From contig NC_079887.1 in assembly GCF_029227915.1 (NCBI RefSeq), positions 15,373,650 through 15,437,649 of the forward strand: a stretch of 64,000 nt of DNA, in the 5' to 3' direction. Below the pieces are notes generated by a model, which saw nothing but the letters and a program-made list of their open reading frames with translations, had not been told where the DNA came from and searched no databases. Both the position numbers and the translations under genes were made by a program. Positions 58,093 to 64,000 of the stretch are shown piece after piece. The number at the start of each line of letters is the position of its first letter. Positions within the stretch are counted from its first letter, which is position 1. Source of the DNA: Hydractinia symbiolongicarpus. Taxonomy: Eukaryota; Cnidaria; Hydrozoa; Anthoathecata; Hydractiniidae.

Positions 58093-61000
58093 CTATATAT
58101 TATCATTTATGGTCTTTACATCGCTTTTTTTATTTACTCTATCAATAATTTCCACCAACAAAAACTGAATGCGGTTTAAGGATAATCTCCCTACATCGAA
58201 TTCGCACGGGTACTTCATCCGAATGTAATTGGTGATGACTCCAGTTGGCTCTGCAATGTTCGAATGACGCATCAGTTTTTGATAAAATTGAGGATGTTTT
58301 TTCGCCAGTATTTCGTTATAAAATGCTTGATACTTGCTACCAGAACGTTTAATCAGAAGTAGTGGATTTACTTCAGGCAGCTTCGATTGTTGTACCAGGT
58401 AGTCCAGGGTACCGTTTTTGTATAATAATGGCAAAAACTCTCTCCTCCATTGCCTCTCCCTTTCTTCTTCGTCTTCTACTTCTTTCTCTATTAAAGGAAA
58501 GTAATCGTTGTATAACTATCTCATTATTATTATGAAATTGTTTGCGATCAGGCTTATAATTAATTTTTAAATACCTGCTTCTCTTTGTTGTTGACGCTGC
58601 TGGAAATCTGGAATATAAGTTAAAAAAGAAAACTGATAGTACATGTTAATTATACAATTTTGTGTAGGAACTCAGGCAAGCTTTACTGACCTTTTTTTGC
58701 AATATGTAAACATAGATCGCAAAACCAGTCCCCTAAGGGTTTTACAGCCAATTTGGAGCATTTAAAATGACACCAGACAAGACAGCGATCGCATGCAATT
58801 GATCTTCCTTTTCCAATTTTTCGTCTGCAATGACTGCATTTCCACAAAGGCGCATGTTTTTTCTCCTGTATCGTTGCTGCCATTTTGCTGTATGCTTTTT
58901 TGGAGCAGAAATCCCTAACTAGCGTTATATCAACCAACTCATCCACCACAGTTTCTGGCACCTCAGACGGAGATCTCAGATTATCCAATTGGACCGAGCT
59001 GTTTCCATACACAGATTCTTTAGCAATTTCAATTTGCGTAAAACATGATAATATGAAGATAGATTTTTCTTCATCATTCATATCTTTAAACGCAACTGGT
59101 TCAGCACCGTCCTCTGATTCGTCGGCCATTACAGTAGCTATTTTTATATAAAAAAAGGATATAATGAAATTGTCGTCTGTTTTTGTAGTTTATCTCTGTT
59201 TGCGGAAAAAAATGTCTTACCAGTTTCGGGTAACTGTATGTTATCGTTTTGGCTACTTTCAAGCTCGTCCGTTGGTGCTGTTGGTGCTAAAATTAAAAAA
59301 AAGGATATAGTAGGTATAAATTGTACTAAAAATAAATGTAATCCTTTCAAAAATATTGATATTAGGATAGATACCTTTCATATCTGCGAGTTGTTGTGTC
59401 GCAAGGAACAAGCAATATGTTGGGGTATAACCCGGAAAACATTCTTTGAGTGAAGTTTTTCCTAAAACATCCAACATACCATCATAGAATAACCATACGC
59501 CATTGAACCTGATTTTTGCGGTGTAATGCGATCCCTTCCATAGTGTGATTGCAACCAACTCATATCTTAAAAAAAATTACGTGGTTAAAGGATATATCAA
59601 TATAGGTCTCATTCTATAAATGTTCAGAAGGCCTCTTTCAAAGTTAAAAAACATCCAAACCGAACTTAAGATATTTTTTGGCCTCGATAATACCTATTTC
59701 CTTGATTTGTGGAAAACCGAATGTGTAATTGTTCGGGAATGGTAGCCATGTCTATTGGGTCAATATCGCCTGCAACATCAACAACTAATAGTTGAGGAAG
59801 CTTTTTAAAAAATCGGGCCTTGTATTTTCTGTTTCCATTACAATATCTGTTCTTTATCCTATGGAAACAATAACATAATTAAAAAAATTAATAACTTTTA
59901 ACATCGAATACGAACATATTGGCGTACTATATACCCTGTTGTTATGTTTTCGTCGACGAAAGAAAACTCGTCAGATATGTTCTGATTTACTTTCTTTCCA
60001 CAAACTGACGTTGTTGCTTCAAGAAACCACTTTTGGACATCATGGACAAATGAACTTTTCACCGTTGCCGAAGGAAATGTGTTGAAGCAGGCTCTCGATT
60101 GTTTCATGCTACAATGCGGACTGTTGCAAGCTGACTCCACAATATGTTCCATGAATGGCGCAACGAAGTTTTTTATTATACATTCGTATTCTGCGCCAAA
60201 AAATGACAAGCATTGGTTGGTTGGTGTTATTCTTCGATAAATAGCAGTATGAAGTTTAGCAGCTTCATAAGCACCGTTTTCACAAACGTAAAAAGCTGTT
60301 GTATGTTTTTGTCGGTAACTTCATCTGTTATACTTGGTCTCGTTACTATAACTGCTTTTAACACTGCCATCCACGTATCTAAAGCGCAAGTGTTATGGAA
60401 TGTGATCGTTTCGTTCTCGTATTTAATTGAACCACCAAAGTTAGGTAGAAGTTGACGTAACTTGCTTCCGTCTGAGTGTAGTATCTGGTTTTCCTCAGAT
60501 ATGTTGTCGTTGTGCATGCCGCGATTCACACATGTTGAATAGTCACCTTGATGACAACGTGAAGTGCAATCCAGTGATGCCAAAAAACATTTGCACTGCT
60601 TGTTCTTACATTGTCCTTTTCGACATCTGCAAAATACTGTTGGAAATTTGTTGATTTTCCGAACAGCTTCTGACAAAGATATTTCATCAACCGAAGGATA
60701 CTTACATCTTACTGGTTGAGGGTACAGCTGCAACGCGGATGCCGTGTAACGCCGTTGAATTGTGCCTTCACTACAGAGGAGTTTATATGTTGGTTGGTTA
60801 CCACCTGATTTGTGTACAATCACACATGGCAATCTTTTTAAATCCGAAGATGTTCTAAGACCTTTTGGAATTGTCAAAGAAACATTATCCCCTTCCAGGA
60901 AATCAGCAACTTTAATTCTTTTTCCATTGCTGTACTTTCTACGCATCATTTCTGCGTTTCTTACACCCTCCTCCACAACATTTTGTCTGAGTTTTTGTCT

Positions 61001-63507
61001 TTTCGGACATGTTGTTTCAAACTCATCTTCCGAACAATCCGATAATTTTCTTGTACTTGGGTGCTTTAAAAAATCCACAGTTTCAGCATTTTCAAAATCT
61101 TGTGCACCATTTTCTTCCATTTCTTCTATGATATCTTGAACAATATCCTCTTCCACTGACCGTACACTTGAAGAAATTTGACCCAAACCATTTGGCTTCT
61201 GGCCAAAAACAATTTCGTAAGGTGTTTTTTTCACACTCCTCACCATTGAAGCATTCATGATAACTAAAACAGAAGTAATAACGTGAATAAAATAGCTGCA
61301 AGATTCAAGAAAAGTTATTTGGGAACACGGCATAATAAGACTATCGTGACATATAAATATAATTCTTGACCCCAGAGAGAGCTCTTTGAGATGAATTTGA
61401 AGATATTTGGGGACGAGAATGATATAGATATAACTACATTTACATTGAATCTCTGGAAGCCACTCTGACCACGTTGAAGTTTGGGACTCTTTTTCTCTTG
61501 CACCTTGGAGGAAAGAATACAGAAGGAGAAACAACTCTTTTAATTCTATTGAAACACTGCGTGAGGTTCTAGCAGGTGTCTGTATAGAAACTTAATTTGA
61601 AATTTTGGCGGTTGTGTGACTAAATTATTCGTGAATAACAATTCGCAACTATGATTGGTTATAAAAACAATTAGATAATTTGATGATGAATTTGATGATA
61701 ATACCAAAACAAGAAGCCACATTGAAATTGGTAAAATTTCTTTTGTTCTTATGTTAACATAATTAGCGAAGAAGCACGTGCTCGACACTTTTGTAAACAA
61801 AAAGAAAAAGTTTATATCTCGTTTTAAAACGACGTTCTGTTATAAGAAGTTATTTCTTTAGTTAGAATAAACATTATTCCAGCACACATTTTGTCGGCAC
61901 TCGTCCGGCGCATATCTTTCTATATTGTTTTTCATGATCAAAGTGGTATACTCAAGCCTGCAAAAATAGGTTTATATCATGGTTAAACGCTTATTTCCAA
62001 ACGTATTGTTGAAGTTTTTAACAGCAATGTTTACCGACTTATATTAGGCACACTTTCCATACAAATATCACGTGCCTGCAGCGTGTTACAGTCAGATTTT
62101 AAAAGAAAAAAGTTAGCCCCTATTAAAGGAGAATATGGAATTTGATCATTTTTTTGCGAAAAAGACTCGGTCGAGCACCTCACGCACTGATTCTTTTGAA
62201 ATTAAAAACAATAGAAAATTCAATACATTTAAAGCATACAGAAATGAAGTTGTTTCTCCTTCCGTATTCTTTCCTCCAAGCTTGCACTAATCATCACTTG
62301 GATGGTGTTATTTCCTTGTTCAACCAGACCTTGAGATTGCGAGTGGCGCGGTTTCCCATGAACAAATGACACCTCACCCGGCCATATCACGGCTACAGCA
62401 TCCATTACGTGATTGATAAATTCGGCACCGTTATCAGAGTGCAAAATTTTTGGTAACCCAAAAGTCGCTAAAAAACTTCTAAAAAAGTTTGAAGCAAATT
62501 CATTTGCTGATTTCCCTTTCATTGGAAATAATATCCTGAATTTGCTAAAATGGTCCACGACATGGCCAATGTAGTTGTAATCGGCATCTGGTTTGGATAA
62601 CATAGCAATCAGATCGATCTAAAGAAAGACATGTATAATGTAACAAAAAAACTACTAACTAGCACAAACAAAGTGAAAAAGTATTAAAAATACCTGTACA
62701 CGCTGTAAGAATCCTGTAGTGATAATCGGCTTCAATGGAGCTTTCTTTATTTGACTGGATTTCAGACAGCAAGTTGTGCAAAGCTTTATATAAGCACCAA
62801 CAGCGTCTCTAGTAACGTTATCATAGGTGCGTGCTATCTAAAATTGTTAGCAATTAAAAATCAGTGACACACCCATATTCCGTGGACTCTTACTTTCAAA
62901 CGAGGTTTGTTCGAAGAATCTAATACCTTTTCAAACGTTTTATGAACCCCTTGGTGACCAACTTCTTGGCGGTGTACTCTATTGATAATGTGAAACATCT
63001 GTCGGTCTGTTGCTACGCGACGATATTTTCCCAGAGGAGAATCGCCCTAAAATACCATAAAATTATTTGAGTTGGCAATTTTATAAACCTTCTTTCTTAA
63101 GAACTTAAGCTCATAAGAACATCTAGACCGAAGCTATCCAAAAATTGAGAACACCATATGACCATGCCGAGCCTGAAACAAAATTTCTTAAAAGTAGAAA
63201 TGTTTATAAAAAAAATAATTGTGACTTTAGTTTTTCCAAAATTAGATATATATAAAAATGTTCTTACATCGGGAAATGGAGAGCACAAAACATCCGATAT
63301 ACCAAGTGTAGGATAACTCATCACTTGGAATTTTTTTCTTCGCAATTTTCTTTTCATAGCACGTGGAACGTTGTCTATTCTTCCACATAGAAAATCTACC
63401 ATTGTTTTATAAGTCTGTTCGGGCATTATTACGGAATTCCGTTTAGTCCTTTCAACTTCCAACCATTCCTGAAATTTTTCTTCCATGTATCTCTTTTCAG
63501 TCTCCAT
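58093..63507 (-). pseudogene. Ginger/KRBA2-type transposase gene: integrase + CXC + USP-like + PHD
   Basis: Eleven exons with good splice sites: 63268-63507, 62894-63046, 62694-62837, 61444-62618, 59935-61263, 59694-59858, 59375-59565, 59221-59286, 58691-59137, 58575-58607, 58093-58487. The predicted product is about 1184 aa. Residues ~100-150 are an HHCC-type zinc module (HRQEVGHQGVHKTF, CTTCC). The DDE integrase has D181 (IDLIA), D241 (HSDNG) and E279 (QGLVEQGN). A KRBA2-like C-terminal barrel follows. Next is a cysteine cluster, CRCRKGQCKNKQCKCFLASL with SRCH, like a CXC domain. A USP-like region has a Cys box NTCALDTWM (C~602) and a His box GSHYTAKIRFNGVWLFYDGM (H~821, D~836). Residues ~988-1034 are a PHD finger (CSHC, CDRC, WCHFKC, CDLC). 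Two lesions: a 777-bp element inside exon 4, and a one-base frame loss in exon 5 near 60290. Both make this copy unlikely to be active. The start is the first methionine before EEKFQEWLEVER; an upstream non-coding exon is possible. Confidence 0.8.
61504..62280. mobile_element. 777-bp TIR element inserted in the integrase exon, 7-bp TSD
   Basis: Termini are inverted repeats of about 33 bp, starting CTTGGAGGAAAGAATAC on both strands, with one mismatch. Sub-terminal GTGCGTGAGG-like inverted blocks extend the symmetry to about 100 bp. Flanked by CTTGCAC at 61497-61503 and 62281-62287. Leaving out the insert and one copy of the duplication makes the integrase reading frame continuous, which fixes both ends. 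No recognisable transposase inside. A 7-bp duplication does not fit hAT (8), Tc1/mariner (2) or Ginger (4). P-like or Dada-like origins are possible. Confidence 0.9.
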
Positions 63508-64000
63508 TGTGCTGAACATAAAAACACGCGTTAAAAGTTTCAATGTAAATTTAAAATGTGCGTTCGAAAAAGCACTCAAAAAGGATTCGAAATTTACCTA
63601 CCTTTTCCTTTATCGAAATAACTTAAAAGGTTAGAAAAAATAATATTGAAATTTTTTGTGTTCTTCTCCGTTCTCACTCAATTATTAACAAAACTATGTT
63701 TACAAAAACAGTTTCGTACAAGCCACGCAAAGGCACTGGGGACAAGGGTGATTTACAGGTTTTTCGCACGAAAATTCAATATAGCATTAGAATTCAAAGG
63801 TCACTACCATAAGGTTAATAAAAGAAATCAATAACAATATCATACCTGATATAACCTTATTTGAATCAAAGAGATCAAATTTATACTTACGAGCACTAGT
63901 ACCATTTTTCAAAAACATCATTGTTTATTCCCTGTTAATATAAAACAAAGTATAAATATATATATACATATTAGCATTTTTCCAAAGAGGCATCCAAATC
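63508..64000. other. 5' part of the Ginger-like element, incomplete
   Basis: Sequence upstream of the presumed start codon of the transposase gene. A short frame beginning MMFLKNGTSA at 63921 is followed by a good donor (GTAAGT at 63890), but it joins out of phase with the 63507 exon. It may be a 5' UTR exon. The terminal inverted repeat of the element is not within the window. Confidence 0.4.

Noticed and set aside
63891-63921. First coding exon (MMFLKNGTSA) of the transposase gene
   Set aside because: The good donor is there, but it joins the next exon out of phase, so it is at best a 5' UTR exon or belongs elsewhere.

Overview
The window reads as nuclear DNA of a metazoan, most likely a cnidarian and perhaps a hydrozoan. 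It is AT-rich, has short introns with GT/AG borders, a large and varied transposon load, and animal genes of kinds that are expanded in cnidarians (H-type-lectin-like mosaics, beta-helix membrane proteins, intronless GPCRs). The phylum is an inference from gene style. No rRNA, organellar or bacterial-type operon is present.

Six host genes could be modelled. Four are on the minus strand with introns that join in phase: a PLA2G15/LCAT-type phospholipase (10359-12697, 5 exons, 398 aa), a secreted H-type-lectin/follistatin-Kazal/C-type-lectin/EGF mosaic (27609-36309, 16 exons, 1013 aa), a beta-helix plus multi-pass membrane protein (42335-45690, 2 exons, 1045 aa), and TMEM120 (47617-56528, 12 exons, 344 aa). 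Two are intronless receptors: a rhodopsin-class GPCR (14839-15798, minus) and a class C GPCR (21774-24032, plus).

The rest is mostly mobile or repetitive. 1500-2426 is a decayed coding relic. 2698-4976 is a 5'-truncated Penelope-like element with inverted terminal copies. 5871-7870 is a hAT-like non-autonomous element. 18770-19953 is a LINE remnant broken by a small MITE. 38099-38203 and 9933-10292 belong to one MITE family. 38679-38979, 49915-50076 and 51858-52127 are tRNA-derived SINEs. 40715-41488 and 55752-55843 are pogo-like MITEs. Inside TMEM120 intron 1 lies a frameshifted RPA-like OB-fold pseudogene.

The right end (56870-63507) is the most unusual part. An 84-bp hairpin-bearing satellite array abuts an 11-exon transposon gene of Ginger/KRBA2 type. 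Its predicted product joins an HHCC zinc module, a DDE integrase, a CXC-like cysteine cluster, a USP-like protease fold and a PHD finger. The integrase exon is itself interrupted by a 777-bp TIR element flanked by a 7-bp target duplication, so this is a nested transposon. The element's 5' end is beyond the window.

The host genes show no operon-like relation to each other. Themes are secreted or cell-surface recognition (lectin mosaic, beta-helix protein, two GPCRs) and lipid metabolism (PLA2G15, TMEM120).
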